Assembly: GCA_963920525.1 (NCBI GenBank)
Contig: OY986437.1
Span: forward strand, 194,885,511-194,949,510
DNA length: 64,000 bases
Direction: 5' to 3'
From: Dichetophora obliterata
Taxonomy: Eukaryota; Arthropoda; Insecta; Diptera; Sciomyzidae
The position numbers and the translations under genes were made by a program. Below, one piece after another: positions 21,861 to 32,749 of the stretch (its first letter is position 1; every line of letters starts with the position of its first letter). The notes under the pieces were generated by a model. It saw only the letters and a list, made by a program, of their open reading frames with translations, had not been told where the DNA came from and made no database searches.

Positions 21861-22990
21861 CTTGCTATACACTAGTATTATCATTCTGTGCTATCCGCTT
21901 TTCCGTTAGAAAAATGTGTTGCACAGTGTTATTTATAGATTATTTAGTTAAGTTGACATTAACTAAAGACTCCTTTCTCCTGAATTCTGTGGAATATTTT
22001 TCTTTAGAGCACCGACCAGAAAACTTCAAGTCTTAGTGCAAATTTTTAAGTGCGTGGAAGCCAAGTTAAACAAATAAATGCAGTGCAGTTGCATTTTATG
22101 CAAATCAAGTTCTATCAAGAGGAAATAGAACAAAAATATCACCATTAACAATGGCACGATAACGGTTTCTGAGACGCCAAGATCGCTAGTTATCAAGTTA
22201 ACGATTTTTAAAATATTCCACTCTACGAAGCCTCTATGAACATTCGGCTTTATCTTTGCTAATGTTTGACTGATCTGAATGATTCGGTTACTATTCGAAA
22301 GACAATTTAAATTCTTTGATACAATCATATAATAACATTACAATCATATGGTTTATTGTTTTTAACTTATTCATAGTTAATTTACTGTCTGCCTGCCTGT
22401 CTGAATCGGCGTTCTCTTTGGCCGTAACCTAAGTTGAGACTACAAATGCGAAAATTTTAAACTCTTATAGTTTCAAGGTTTTCTTAAATTATTTCCTTTT
22501 GAAATGAGTGTTTTTGAGAAAATAATACAGCTCCCGAGGCGCCAAGGTCTGAGAGTGCAGTTTTGAAGTACTCATTGAGAAAATAAGATTCACCAAAGGA
22601 ATTAGCGATTTATCGTTTTATTATCGAGTTATCGATTTTCAAAATTTCAAAAGAATTGCAAGCGAGACACACAAGAAGTTGAACGCTCTCTTTGATCTTT
22701 ATCCATTATGAAATCCATACACGCTGCAACCAAAGCAAAGCTGGAAGTGCAACTTTGAAGTTTTTGACAGTAATCACGATGAAGTCGCAGCTTGTGTGTC
22801 GAAGTCCCGCAACTCAATGACGGTTGCAACTCAGTTTGATGCAAAATCAAAATTGTTTAATCTTTTGGTCGCATTTGCTGTTTTTTGCGTGTATGACAAA
22901 ATGGATTACGTCAGTCAACGCAGCGTGCGTGTAAAACGTATTAAAAAAGACGTAATCTGGTTGCAGTTTCACTAATGTTTTGGTTGCAGT
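21861..22990. other. Gene-free mixed sequence
   Basis: No gene recognised. Two related TGAGACGCCAAGATC and CGAGGCGCCAAGGTCTGAGA stretches occur at 22170 and 22535, with TATCGAGTTATCGATTTTC nearby, hinting at an old repeat. A CTGTCTGCCTGCCTGTCTGA segment sits at 22385. The GC-richer 22640-22850 part has an open minus frame with no family match. Confidence 0.35.
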
Positions 22991-23044
22991 GAGTATTAAA
23001 ATTAAAAAAAAAAAATTAAAATATGTATCTGGGAAAAAAAAATA

Positions 23045-23200
23045 GTTTTCTTTGTAATTATGAAATTGTATGCCAAAGACGTGGGTTGTGGATCGCTGGT
23101 AAAGCCGGTAGCGGGACGCGGTTTTGGTACCTTGCCCTGCCCTTCACCGTGACCATCGACCACTTCTTCACCATTGGAAAATTTACTTCTTGAAAAAAAG
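23045..23200 (-). other. GC-rich coding-like island, unrecognised
   Basis: A sharp GC-rich block in AT-rich DNA. The minus strand reads KFSNGEEVVDGHGEGQGK then VPKPRPATGFTSDPQPTSLAYNF with fly-like codon use. A pyrimidine-rich tract ending in AG lies just upstream on that strand (near 23190), and a possible AG|GTACC donor is inside. It may be an internal exon of a host gene or a fragment of a processed copy. I do not recognise the protein. Confidence 0.3.
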
Positions 23201-23278
23201 TGGAAAAATGCAATAGACAAAACATCTTTCTTGAATTAAGATTGTGAGCTTTAGATCAAGTGAGTTTTCAAGAAGGCA

Positions 23279-23303
23279 ACAACAACAACAACAACAACAA
23301 CAA
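23279..23303 (+). repeat. (CAA)n microsatellite
   Basis: About eight CAA units followed by CTC. Similar CAA/GTT tracts recur at 25342 and 38360. At 23547-23645 a TTATTTCAATATTCATTGGTAG unit is repeated three times in tandem. Confidence 0.8.
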
Positions 23304-24284
23304 CTCTGTATAGAGTCAATCACTTAGCTGACTAGACAGTCTGTTTCGGAAATCGCTACATATTCCTCATCAGTAGTCTTTGAGTGATTAAGCTGTGATC
23401 AACTCACTGTTTAAACTAGCATATGAATGTACAGATCCTCTTATTCATTCTCATGAATTGTGTGGCTGCTAATCATATGACACTTCAAAGCAGGAGGCCA
23501 TTTTAGATCACCGCCATCAACTCTATCAAGGGTTGCCATCTGTTCTAGTTGCTTCTTCATTTATTTCAATATTCATTGGTAGTTGCTAGTTTTTATTTCA
23601 ATATTCATTGGTAGTTGGTCTAGTTGCTTCTTCATTTATTTCAATATTCAAAACATCTTTCTGCCTTTCGGCCTTAAAAAACTGATAAACTTTATACTCA
23701 GTTTGATCAAATATTAAAAACTAAAATCTAAAAAAAAAATAAATGAAAAATCGGTCTAATATTCAGAATCGCCAAAAAAATACAAAAATATTGTTTTTAA
23801 ACAAAAAATGTTTACAACTATAGTGAGATTATGTGCCAATTTCTTCAGAAGTTTTTGGGACTACTTACATATTTTGGAATTTAAAAAAAAACACCCACAT
23901 TTATTCAGAAAATTCTGCACAAATCACACCTTTTTGAGTAAGCATAAGGCATTTTTTGTTTACATTTTTTTTTTAAGGACAGATTCTTTTCGAACAAAAA
24001 TATAAGTTTGTTGTGTATTGTAAATTTGTAGAGTCGCCATTTTGCGAAAACCCTCTTGAATTGAAAAAGAAGTCTCGCATCATTCAAAAGAAGGCATTTC
24101 AACAAAAATTTGTGGTTAAGCCTCTAAAAACTATTTTTTGCACACGAAATACTTTACCCATTAAACTTTAGAAATCGAATTTTATAAAAATAAAATTTCT
24201 ATTTGGTATTTGAGTATGTTAGATTATGGTCCGATTAAAACAAATTTTGTATTAAAGATAATTTTTGACATTTATGTGTCATAG

Positions 24285-24823
24285 CGTAATCTGGAGGTCC
24301 AATTCTCACACACTCTTTTCAGTATATTAGGCTGTATTTCGGCACTAACGCTTTGAATGTTGGCTTCCAAGTACTTAATTGTTATTGGATTATCGCCGTA
24401 GACAAGTGGCTTTACATATCTTCAAAGAAAATAATCTAATGGCGTTAAATCGCACGAACGAGGTGGCCATTTGACAGGTCCATTTTGTGAAATTAATCGT
24501 TCGCCTAATGTTTCTTTCAGTAAATTAATTGTATAGCGTGCTGTGTGATATTTGGCGGCGTAATGATGAAACCACATGTCTGCAACCTTAATTAATGCCT
24601 TCCAATGAGGCGCGAAAAAGTTAACAATCATGTCTCTGTACCGCTTAGCGTTGACTGTAGTCTTATGACTATCATCACCGGTCCATAAAATGAACCAATC
24701 GGTGTCTTTTTTTGGACGAAAACCATAAAACACACGTAATGCCCGTTGTGTTTCTTGAATAAGAAACATATTTTTTCAATAAATTTGAACAATTGCAAAC
24801 GTTGCCCCGGCATGAGTCTATTC
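24285..24823 (-). pseudogene. Mariner-type transposase, internally deleted
   Basis: The N-terminus reads MPGQRLQLFKF (family: helix-turn-helix start), followed directly by the catalytic-core C-terminal half, so a large internal piece is missing. The core gives AKRYRDMIV, then WFHHYAAKYHTAR (second catalytic Asp of the WFQQDGA motif replaced), then NGPVKWPPRSCDLTPLDYFL with the last Asp. A stop follows at 24422 where a Trp codon is expected, but the frame goes on with RYVKPLVYGDNP to WTSRLRYD near 24290. Clearly non-functional. Confidence 0.85.
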
Positions 24824-24974
24824 ACGATGAAGTGTCAAACTAAACAAACCTCAAAACAACCGAGAAATGTCAAATTGGCTGTCACAGAAAAAAAAAACGT
24901 AATTTTGGGTGCAGCTTTTATGAAAGTGTTGCATTGTGTGACATTGTTTTTTTTACCTCGGCTCAGACATAGAA

Positions 24975-25130
24975 CCGTTTTTCATTACGAAATTCTCGAG
25001 CAACAATTGACTTCGCCGCAAGCAGTTTTTGACTACTCGGGTTGAAAGGGGACTTTCGTCAACCCCTCATGCGGGCGAATAATCAACAAACTGCTTGCGG
25101 CGAAGGCAATAATTGCCGAGTGAAAAACGG
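24975..25130. repeat. Imperfect palindrome
   Basis: CCGTTTTTCA and CTTCGCCGCAAGCAGTTT on the left are matched by AAACTGCTTGCGGCGAAG and TGAAAAACGG on the right, around a CGTCAACCCCTCATGCGGG loop. More GC-rich than its surroundings. Probably a small foldback element; no target duplication identified. Confidence 0.7.
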
Positions 25131-25324
25131 CTCATACAAAACTGCCTTAACACTCATCAGCTGAGTTAACAGATGTGAAGAACTGGAAAAGAAGGGGTTT
25201 TACACATTTTTTATATAAAAGTTGGCAACTCTGCTTATTACTAGTACATACTTAGCGAACCCTTCTCTTAAATTGGCTCGATGAATATCACTCACTTGTT
25301 AGCCTTCCACACAATTGACTTGCT

Positions 25325-26200
25325 TAAATTCACTTCATGTTAGTTGTTGTTGTTGTTGTTGTTGTGATTGTGTTCTTTCTAACAACCCACACACAAGCAC
25401 ATAACAACCTGCCCAGCTGCCAACAACTTGTCCTCTGTCGTCTGACTTGGCTGTCTGGCAAACTGTCTGTCAGTTTCCTGTTGTTGTTAAGTGCATCATA
25501 ATAATGTACAAAGCATGTGTGGCCTGGAACATGCAATTGGGTTTGGTTGGACACTTCAGCCCAAACAAGTCAACCATCCAGACACATCCATTGAAAACAG
25601 GTAGCTGCTAGGTTGCTCGGTCTCAGTTGCGTGCCACGCCTTGCCACTGCCATGACATGACTTGATTTTTATGCTATACTCTCAGCATAACTGAGTACAA
25701 GGATTTAAAATTTAATTTCATTGCTTGTCATTGCAGCTGTCATTAAATTTGCTTTTGAGAATTGACTGAGCATCAAAAAACTACTTACATGTCCAGCTTA
25801 AGAGAGATAAAAGCAGGCATTCGATGATGCCACCAACGCATAATCGACATGAACATGGATGTGAAATTCTGACTTTCATATTAGCACAGGCAGGTTGTCC
25901 GGAGAAGTTTGTCTGTGTTGGTCGTTATTGAATTCAATAGAATGCGTGACAATTTTCAAATAAATATATACTTATATTCAGCTGGTTTTGGTTTGTGTGG
26001 TTGAGGAATTTAATTTGCTTTTAATGAAAAATAAATATTTGTCTACTGATTACCGGACAAGTAAATACTCAAATAATAAGTAGTGAGAACTGTAGTGTAA
26101 ATGAGAAAAAAACAATCGTTGTAAGTCAAGAAAGGGAAAAAGTTACTTGATTCTTTAAAAATATTAATCTTAAGGATTGCGTCACATAAAACTGTCAATT
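25325..26200. other. Non-repetitive host-like region with (GTT)n
   Basis: Begins with a (TTG)n tract at 25342-25371 and then carries mixed, higher-GC sequence with CTGTCTGTCAGTTTCCTG, AAGTGCATCATAATAATG and GAGGAATTTAATTTGC, in the style of conserved fly non-coding DNA. No transposon signature and no coding exon recognised. A regulatory role is possible but unproved. Confidence 0.35.
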
Positions 26201-26231
26201 ACATTTCTTTCCATACTGTACTATAGAAATA

Positions 26232-28378
26232 CAGTGAAATCTCTCTTCAGCGGACACCGAAGGGACCATCGAAATGTGTCCGCCCTAGGGGGGTGTCATT
26301 AACAGAAAAAATAAAAAAATTTATGTAAAGAAATAATAATTACATAACAATGTTTTTAGAATACATATTTTATTTCAATAAATATTCATTCATTGTCGTT
26401 TGTCGTGTGTTGGTTTTAACAATAACATCTTGAAAATGTAATTCAAGTGATGAAAGTATATTCATAGCCTCAATATCTCCTTTGTATTTGACAAACGCTT
26501 TAAGATCTCGTGTCTTATCCATAGCCTCTTTATATGTAGAGATGTTGCTTCTTATTTCTTGAAGATCTATTGGTTCACATTCCTCTGCAGAGTCGTCGGA
26601 AATTTCTTGCATCTTTGCAATTGTCTCGGTCAATGAATCCAGTTGATCCAATGCTGATCTTTCAATAACTAAATCCTCGTCAACTTGGTAAAAATCATTT
26701 AAGCTGTTTAAAGTACTGGATCCAAAAAACCCTCTTCTCTGAATTTCGGCAAGTACGTTTAGCGGCAACTCATCTTCAGGCTCAAATTCACCATCAAGTG
26801 TTGTCTGATTATCCTCGCCATCCAACGTAAATCCCGCCTTACGAAAACAATTTGAACTGTTTGAGGAGTAACTTGGTCCCATGCTTTTTTAGTAAAATAA
26901 ACGGCATCCAATAAGTTAATTCGTTTCATTAAATCGTGGGATGAATCGGCCATTTCGATGTTTACTAGTAAGTGCTTTAGTATTAAATTTCTGTAATTGC
27001 TTTTAAAATTTTTAATAACTCCCTGATCAAGCGGTTGACTGATGGAAGTACAATTAGGAGGCAAGAAATGTATTTTAATGTTTTGATAAACGTTATTTTT
27101 TGGATGTGATGACGCATTGTCCAGAAAAAGCAAAATTTTTCTTTTTTGTACTGCCATTTTTCGGTCGAAATTTTCCAACCATGCGTTCATGATTTCCGAC
27201 GTCATCCATGATTTTGTGTTGGATTTCAATATCACTGGCAAGTTATCTTTATTTAAATTTTTAAAAGCTCTTGGCTTAAATGACTTGCCAATAACTAAAA
27301 GTTTTTCCTTGTCTCCAGCCATGTTCGCACAATGCAAAACTGTTATCCTTTCTTTGGTCAGTTTGCCTCCTCAACATTTTTCATGTTTCAAATTCATTGT
27401 TTTGTTTGGCAGTGCTCTAAAATAAAGCCCAGTTTCATCGGCATTGTAAATATCTCTTGGTGAGTAACCCCTCACTAAAGATGGCAGTTTCACTAAAAAT
27501 GATGCGACATCCTCAGGATTAACAGAGGCAGATTCTCCAGATATCGATTTGAACGTAATATTGTGGTGAATTCTGAATTTTTTAAGCCAACCGGATGAAG
27601 CGTTGAATGTAATGTTACCCAATGATTCAGCTATTTCTTTAGCTTTGCTTCGTATTTATGGCCCTAAAATAGACAATTTATACATATGCCTCTTAAAATA
27701 CATAATTATTGTTGGGGGAAAATGAAAGATAATTTTCATTCATATTCATATGTAGTAATCCCTTAAGAAATCCTAAAATCTTACTTACCGGTTAATGGAA
27801 TTCCTTTATTGCGCGCTGCAACAAACCATTCATAGCACAATTGATCTATTGTGAGCCCATCTTCTTTCAAAAATCTTCTCTTTTCATTTAAATTTGCGTT
27901 GGAATGCCATGTTTTCATTAACTCTTCCCTTTTTTTTATAATGTCAGAAGCTTGAGTTTTACCAATATTAAATCGCTTCGATAAATTTCTCACACTTAAT
28001 TTTTCTCTATTGTACACTTCAAGCACATCTACTTTTTGTTTTAGTGTCAAAATAGACCTCTTTTTATCCATTTTCAATGTCTGGTTCGCACGAATGTATA
28101 CTAACGAATGGCAAATGCAATTTAAAATGTTGTTAATGCGTTTGTGGCTGTATTATTTGGGGAATCCCATAAATCGCTTAAGCGAAAAACGAACTAGATG
28201 TCCGCACAATAGAATTTTTTTTTGTCAAAGAGCTGTCCGCGTCCGTTCAAGAGAGCGTCCGCTCAAGGGAGAGTAGCTGCAATGTATTTCTTATGGAACG
28301 CTGCCGGGACCTAGCTACTGTGTCCGTCCAAAGGGGGTGTCCGCTCAAGGAAGGTGTCCGTTATGGGAGATTTCACTG
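26232..28378 (-). mobile_element. pogo/Tigger transposon
   Basis: A 2147-bp element flanked by TA (26230-26231 and 28379-28380), with ends CAGTGAAATCTC inverted on both sides. Both ends carry subterminal GCGGACAC/GTCCGCTCAAG repeats, three or more on the right (28197-28360), as in Tigger elements. It encodes a transposase on the minus strand. Structure is complete but the gene is broken. Confidence 0.9.
26370..28077 (-). pseudogene. Tigger-type transposase with intron
   Basis: DDE transposase of the CENP-B/jerky/pogo family. Order: psq-type helix-turn-helix (KRSILTLKQKVDVLEVY), second helix-turn-helix (SSGWLKKFRIHHNITFKSISGE), then the catalytic core with YNADETGL, LLFLDNASSHP and SISQPLDQGVI, giving Asp-Asp-30-Asp, and an acidic C-terminus. 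The N-terminal exon ends at 27789 with a GTAAGT donor and exon 2 starts at 27663 after TTTTAG; the 125-bp intron restores the TG-P junction known in the family. Defects: an in-frame stop just after the acceptor (27656-27658), a stop at 27371-27373 after EKC, and a one-base frame change near 26845. Confidence 0.88.
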
Positions 28379-28380
28379 TA

Positions 28381-28985
28381 TGCAAATTCAAACATTTATA
28401 TTTTATTAACTCGGAATTGGGCATTTCTGAAATGTCAGAATATGTGTTAAGTGTCGTCTATTAAATAAACAACTTATACATAATTCATTTTATTTATATT
28501 TTATTTATTTACACATAATATATTTTGGCATACAACCACGGATATCTTCTGAGCATCACTATGCATTAGTATTAAATAGACAAAAAATATTGAAAGTTTG
28601 TACAAAACAATTTTAGATGAGAATATTTGTTTCATAATTTTTAGAGCTTGCTTTTTAGTAGTCGGGTTTTAGTTTTTTTAACTTATTTATTAATATTATT
28701 TTGGAGTTATCATTTTTAAATTATGTGCTGATCAAATTATAAACAAAGATGCTAATTATGTCACTAAAAAATTTTATTAGTTCAGTTTAATGTGACGTCT
28801 CATTGCCTACAACCAGTGGACGATCCAAACTCTTCCAACGATCTCATTTTTCAAATTATGATAATTATTATAGTATGAAGTATTTTAGAAGTGATAGTGG
28901 AACAGATGAACATACATACATATATACCGGTCAAAGACATGTACCGCTCCCTTTGCTTTGCCGTAGTCGGGTAAAAAAGGTTATT
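28381..28985. other. AT-rich stretch, nothing recognised
   Basis: No coding frame with family resemblance, no clear inverted repeats. An ATACATACATATATA run sits near 28912. Confidence 0.4.
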
Positions 28986-28989
28986 TAAC

Positions 28990-29825
28990 GCAAAAATAGC
29001 TATCGAACAAGAATTGCGAGAAAGCATTATTAAAGCTTCTTAAAAGCAACCTCAGTGGACTTTTAAAAAAAATTCAAAGAGGAAGAGGCTAACCCTAAAA
29101 CATAGATGCCCAGTAGTGGCTGATATCAGCAAATTAAACTCACACGTATACTTACGCTCTTTTGTTTGATCGTCAATCAACCAAAAGGAAATCAGCATGT
29201 TGAGTGGGAGAGACAAACTGCACTTGCAGAACTTCTGTGTCACTCTCACCAGTAGTATTTCGTCACTCTCACCAATACTACTACCTTGGGCATCTATGCC
29301 CTAAAACCATTTCTCGCGCTATTAAACGATTTAAAAAGGCCGCATGAATATTGATCGAAAGAAAGGTTCTGGTAAAAAGAAGAGGCCACATGATGAACGC
29401 AAAAAGGCGAAGAAAGTTGTGACTATTTTGAAGAAATACCCTAGCATTTCGAGAATGAAACTGGCGAGAAAGGCTGATTGCTAAGAATCTGTCATGCGCA
29501 AGGATAAAAAGGAAGCTGGGCTGAGTACGTGCAAGGTGCAAAAAGTTTTGTATAGAAACGCCGTAAACAATAAAACCGCAAAACAATGATCCAAAAAGAT
29601 GAAACAAGATTTTGTTGAGAAATTCGAATACTGCAATTTTATACTGCTGATTCTCAAAGAAATGTAGCTGAAGAATTGAAAACTAAAAAGATGATTAAAT
29701 TCCCAAAAAAGTTCCATGTTTGGCAGGCAATTTGCAGTTGTGGCAAAAAGATCTGGCATTTCGTAACATCGGGTGCAATTAACGGCGATATACGAGTAAA
29801 ATAAATGAGATTGCTTCCATTTCTC
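28990..29825 (+). pseudogene. Tc1/mariner (IS630-type) transposase remnant
   Basis: From about 28995 the plus strand gives IEQELRESIIKAS, then after the MITE at 29101 TISRAIKRFKKA and IDRKKGSGKKKRPHDERKKAKK. Next come YPSISRMKLARKADC, GLSTCKVQKVLYRNAVNN, and in another frame KFPKKFHVWQAICSCGKKIW with SGAINGDI. These follow the order helix-turn-helix, linker, start of catalytic core of an insect IS630/Tc1 family. Many stops; the C-terminal third is absent. Confidence 0.8.
29101..29298. mobile_element. 198-bp hAT-type MITE
   Basis: Perfect 11-bp terminal repeats CATAGATGCCC / GGGCATCTATG and an exact 8-bp target duplication CCCTAAAA at 29093-29100 and 29299-29306. It sits in the Tc1-type transposase relic, whose reading resumes after it. 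The interior contains a GTCACTCTCACCA unit repeated twice. No coding capacity. Confidence 0.9.
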
Positions 29826-29959
29826 GATTTATGTCACTAGAGTTAAAACGGACTTAGAGTGTAGTTTCAAAGAAATAAAGTGATTTTGGTGTCTGAGAGG
29901 CCAATCTCCCAAACTGAACTAAGGCCTACTGAGAGATACTGAGCTTAGTTAAAAGAAAA

Positions 29960-30061
29960 TGTACTTACTTAGTTGGCGCTACAACCGTATGTCGATCTTG
30001 GCCTCAGTTTGCCTGCGCCTATCTGCCTGCCTGTCTGAATCAGCGTTCACTGTCCGCAACC
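29960..30061 (-). pseudogene. RTE-like LINE, 3' end
   Basis: The minus strand ends in AAGATCGACATACGGTTGTAGCGCC followed by AACTAAGTAAGTA, the usual tail of an insect RTE-type LINE. The part at 30009-30061 (CCTGCCTGTCTGAATC to CCGCAACC) resembles the right end of the large element ending at 46228, so it may be a separate PIF-type piece lodged in the LINE tail. See 30452 and 31709 for the upstream parts. Confidence 0.55.
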
Positions 30062-30064
30062 TAA

Positions 30065-30448
30065 GGCCGCGTTCATAGTGAACGCTTTTAGCTTAGCCGA
30101 GAGGTTTAGCTGAAAAACGCTTTGTGTATAATCATATGGAAAAAGCTCAAAGCGTTCATAGTGCTAGCATAAAGCTAGTTGTTCTTGCTTTCTTCTTGGG
30201 TACTTTTTGTGCTGAACTTTCCACCGTTGTTATGCTTTGTGTTTTCAAGTTCCTTTGAACTTTTGTTTGTTATTGGTATGATCTTTCAAAGCACATCAGC
30301 CATAAGCATAAAGCCACACTATGAACACCAATAAGCTCAATAAGCTACTTTATGCAGCGGTGAATAATCGTTCACTATGATCAAAAAAAGCTTGACAAAG
30401 CAGCTTTATGCATCAGCTTCAGCCAAAACGTCCACTATGAACGCGGCC
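30065..30448. mobile_element. PIF/Harbinger-like MITE with TSD TAA
   Basis: A 384-bp element with ends GGCCGCGTTCATAGTG inverted at both sides over about 20 bp, and TAA at 30062-30064 and 30449-30451. Internal AAAAAGCT and GCATAAAGC repeats are inverted pairs. Non-coding. Confidence 0.85.
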
Positions 30449-30451
30449 TAA

Positions 30452-30496
30452 GAATGTGCACCAGCCATTTCTGTCTCTCGCTTGCTGGCGCCAGCA
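30452..30496 (-). pseudogene. RTE-like LINE, short ORF2 C-terminal piece
   Basis: Minus-strand reading WRQQARDRNGWCTFL, matching the WRxxARDRxxW motif at the end of many insect LINE ORF2 proteins. It joins YWRK at 31709 across the hAT-like insert, with the duplicated WR codons being the 8-bp target duplication. Confidence 0.7.
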
Positions 30497-31708
30497 AGGT
30501 TGCCAGTAATGTGGGAAAAATCCCATTCGTGGTAATTTTTTATTGGTCTTGGGAAATTTTATTTTTTGGAATTCCCATGGTATTTTTTAATTTAGCGTGG
30601 TATTTTTTAATCGCATGGGAATTTGGGAATGTTTTTCTTAAAAATTTGTTTTTAACTTTTTTTAAGCAAAAATTTAATAATGGTATTCGATGAACTACGA
30701 GTATATATACAGAAGCGTAAAGCTATAAGTTAACTCTGCACATTTTCTCGAACTTGCCCTTAATAAAAACGATTAAAAAGCATATTTGTTTTAAGAACAA
30801 GTTGCCATCATGAAAACTAAGTAGCTATTTTTTGACATATGGCAATACTGACCTAAATTTTTGATTTTTTGCAAGCGTAAAGTTTACAAAAATTATTTTA
30901 AAATGCCAAAAATAATAAAAGTATAGTTACTACCAAAACAATAATAAAAAAAATTGCAAGTTACTAATCAAATCCACTGGTTTTCAATTCTCTTTTAAAA
31001 TTAAAATAAAATCACAGTTGCCATTATATGATCTACTTGCACCGCATTTTCGTAAGCTGCGTATGCAAAATCACTTACATTTTGTTGTTGCAAAATACGC
31101 TCCAGTTAATCAGCCCGATTCTGAATAATTTTTCCCGGGGAATCGAAAAAGTGAGTTTTCATTTTTAAGATAGCAGAAAAAGATATCACAAATGTTTTTG
31201 TTTACAATCATGAATATCGGCGCTTGATGAACAATTTTGCATTAAAAATTTCCAAAATGTTCTTGAACTTTATCTTAAAAATGTAAACTCTCTTTTCCAA
31301 TTTCCCTGTAAAAATTGTTCAGAGTCGTGCTGAATATATTGCCCTTACGCTATTGATATCACAAATACGCAGTTCATTGAATGCCACTATTATTTCTTTG
31401 TGGTATTTGTAATTTTTTTTTAATTTTTTATGCATATGGGTTTTATTGTGGTATTTTTCAGTGTGTATGCGATTTTTTGTGGGATTTTTTAACGCATATG
31501 GGATTCTTAGAAGGGATTTTTAAAACGAGTGGTATTTTCGTGGTAATTTTTAATGATCGTTGGATTTTTTGTGGTATTTTTCAATTGCGGTGGGAATTCT
31601 TTTTGTTTACCTTTGCCGTGAGAATTATGGTGGTATTTAATTTATGTTACTGTGGGGAAAAGGAAATTTTCGTGGGAATTGTTCCGAATTTTGACTGGCA
31701 ACCTTTTA
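30497..31708. mobile_element. hAT-like non-autonomous element
   Basis: Ends AGGTTGCCAGT and, inverted, AGGTTGCCAGTC after a few extra bases. CGCCAGCA (30489-30496) and CGCCAGTA (31709-31716) form an 8-bp duplication with one mismatch, confirmed by the LINE frame running through it. The interior has many GTGGTATTTTTTAA-like units on both sides (30530-30630 and 31395-31680) and a smaller MITE at 31110-31334. No transposase. Confidence 0.75.
31110..31334. mobile_element. MITE with TTTTTAAGATA arms, copy 1
   Basis: About 225 bp. Left arm CAGCCCGATTCTGAATAATT through GAAAAAGTGAGTTTTCATTTTTAAG faces TCAGCACGACTCTGAAC through GAAAAGAGAGTTTACATTTTTAAG on the other strand. The middle shares GATGAACAA and TTCCAAAATGTTCTTGAAC with 34588-34784. 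Lies inside the hAT-like element. Confidence 0.75.
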
Positions 31709-32275
31709 CGCCAGTAAGAAATTCAAAGCTTCGTCAGGTTGTCCTCTACTTGGTCTTTCCAACAAGGTGCAGTCGTCCTCTTCTGCGTTGACCGCCGCTG
31801 GGTACCGAATCGAATACTTTTTTACTGGAGCGAAGCCGCCCGATTTTAATGCGCTTGACTATGTCGATGTCAGCCTACAGCTCATACCGTTGTTCCTCAT
31901 TCCACCGTATTCGGTACTCGCCATTGATGCAGATTGGTCTTCTTACGAAGAATCATCTTACGAAGAATCTTTCCCTCGAAGGCTCCTAAAGTCTTTTCAT
32001 CTGAACTGCTCGGCGTCCAGGTTTGTGATGCATAAAGTAGTACGTGCATGGTGAGTGATTTATAGAGCGCGATTTTCGTTCTATGAGAGAAGGCTCTGCT
32101 TTTCAATTGCCTACTGAGCCCAAAGTAACACCTGTTGGCAAGAGTTATTCTTTGTTTGATCTAAAAGCTGACGTCGTTGGTTGAGTTGCTGGATCCCAGA
32201 TAGACGAAGTCCTTCACAATGTCGAAGGAGATATTGTCAACTGTAACGTGGGTTCCAAGACGCTGGGACTGTTTG
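31709..32275 (-). pseudogene. RTE-like LINE reverse-transcriptase C-terminus
   Basis: Minus-strand reading from 32275: GTHVTVDNISFDIVKDFVYLGS, then CYFGLSRQLKSRAFSHRTKIALYKSL, VLLYASQTWT and LGAFEGKILRKM, followed downstream by WKDQVEDNL and YWRK. This is the post-palm region typical of RTE-like insect LINEs. Stops occur after NDVSF and elsewhere, so it is dead. The element runs toward 29960 and is split by the hAT-like element and a PIF MITE. Confidence 0.8.
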
Positions 32276-32279
32276 TTTG

Positions 32280-32745
32280 TTTGTTGACACCAGACCCAAA
32301 AGAGAGGTGTAGGCAGCAAAAAAAGTAGTCAAAGGCCTTCAAGACTTAAAAAGAAAGTGGTCTTCAGCAGCAGTAATGGTGTAAGACACTACCATATAAA
32401 AATGAATGGAAGTAGTTCCTGAAACTATATGCTAGTTTATAAAAATCCGACTACTGGTTCAAAAGATGTCATCATTTTTGAAGCAATCAATTTTATTCGA
32501 CGCAGTCCTTATCTTTTTGTTTAAATCTGCGTTGCCATTTTAATACCATCACGCGTACTGTGTAAGGTGTATATTAAGTATGACACTCCTTTTTATAAGG
32601 CCCAAAAGGTGGCGTGATAGGTATTGCACAATATATATATTCCTAATGAGCATCACCTCTTGACATGATTTAACCATGTCCGTCTGTCTGTCGTGTAGGT
32701 TTCTGTCGTAATTAAATAAAATTCGATATATAAACTTCTATCTAA
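32280..32745. other. Gene-free intergenic stretch
   Basis: No coding frame recognised. Contains CATGTCCGTCTGTCTGTC near 32686, common in fly non-coding DNA, and no terminal repeats. Confidence 0.4.
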
Positions 32746-32749
32746 TAAT

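Noticed and set aside
22026..22328. Minus-strand 100-codon frame
   Set aside because: AT-rich, no domain, no initiation context or conservation evidence; chance open frame.
29281..29759. Two minus-strand frames of about 100 codons
   Set aside because: Antisense shadows of the plus-strand Tc1-type transposase relic.
31381..31791. Plus-strand 136-codon hydrophobic protein
   Set aside because: Its hydrophobic composition comes from GTGGTATTTTTT repeats of the hAT-like element and it runs over the element boundary into antisense LINE sequence.
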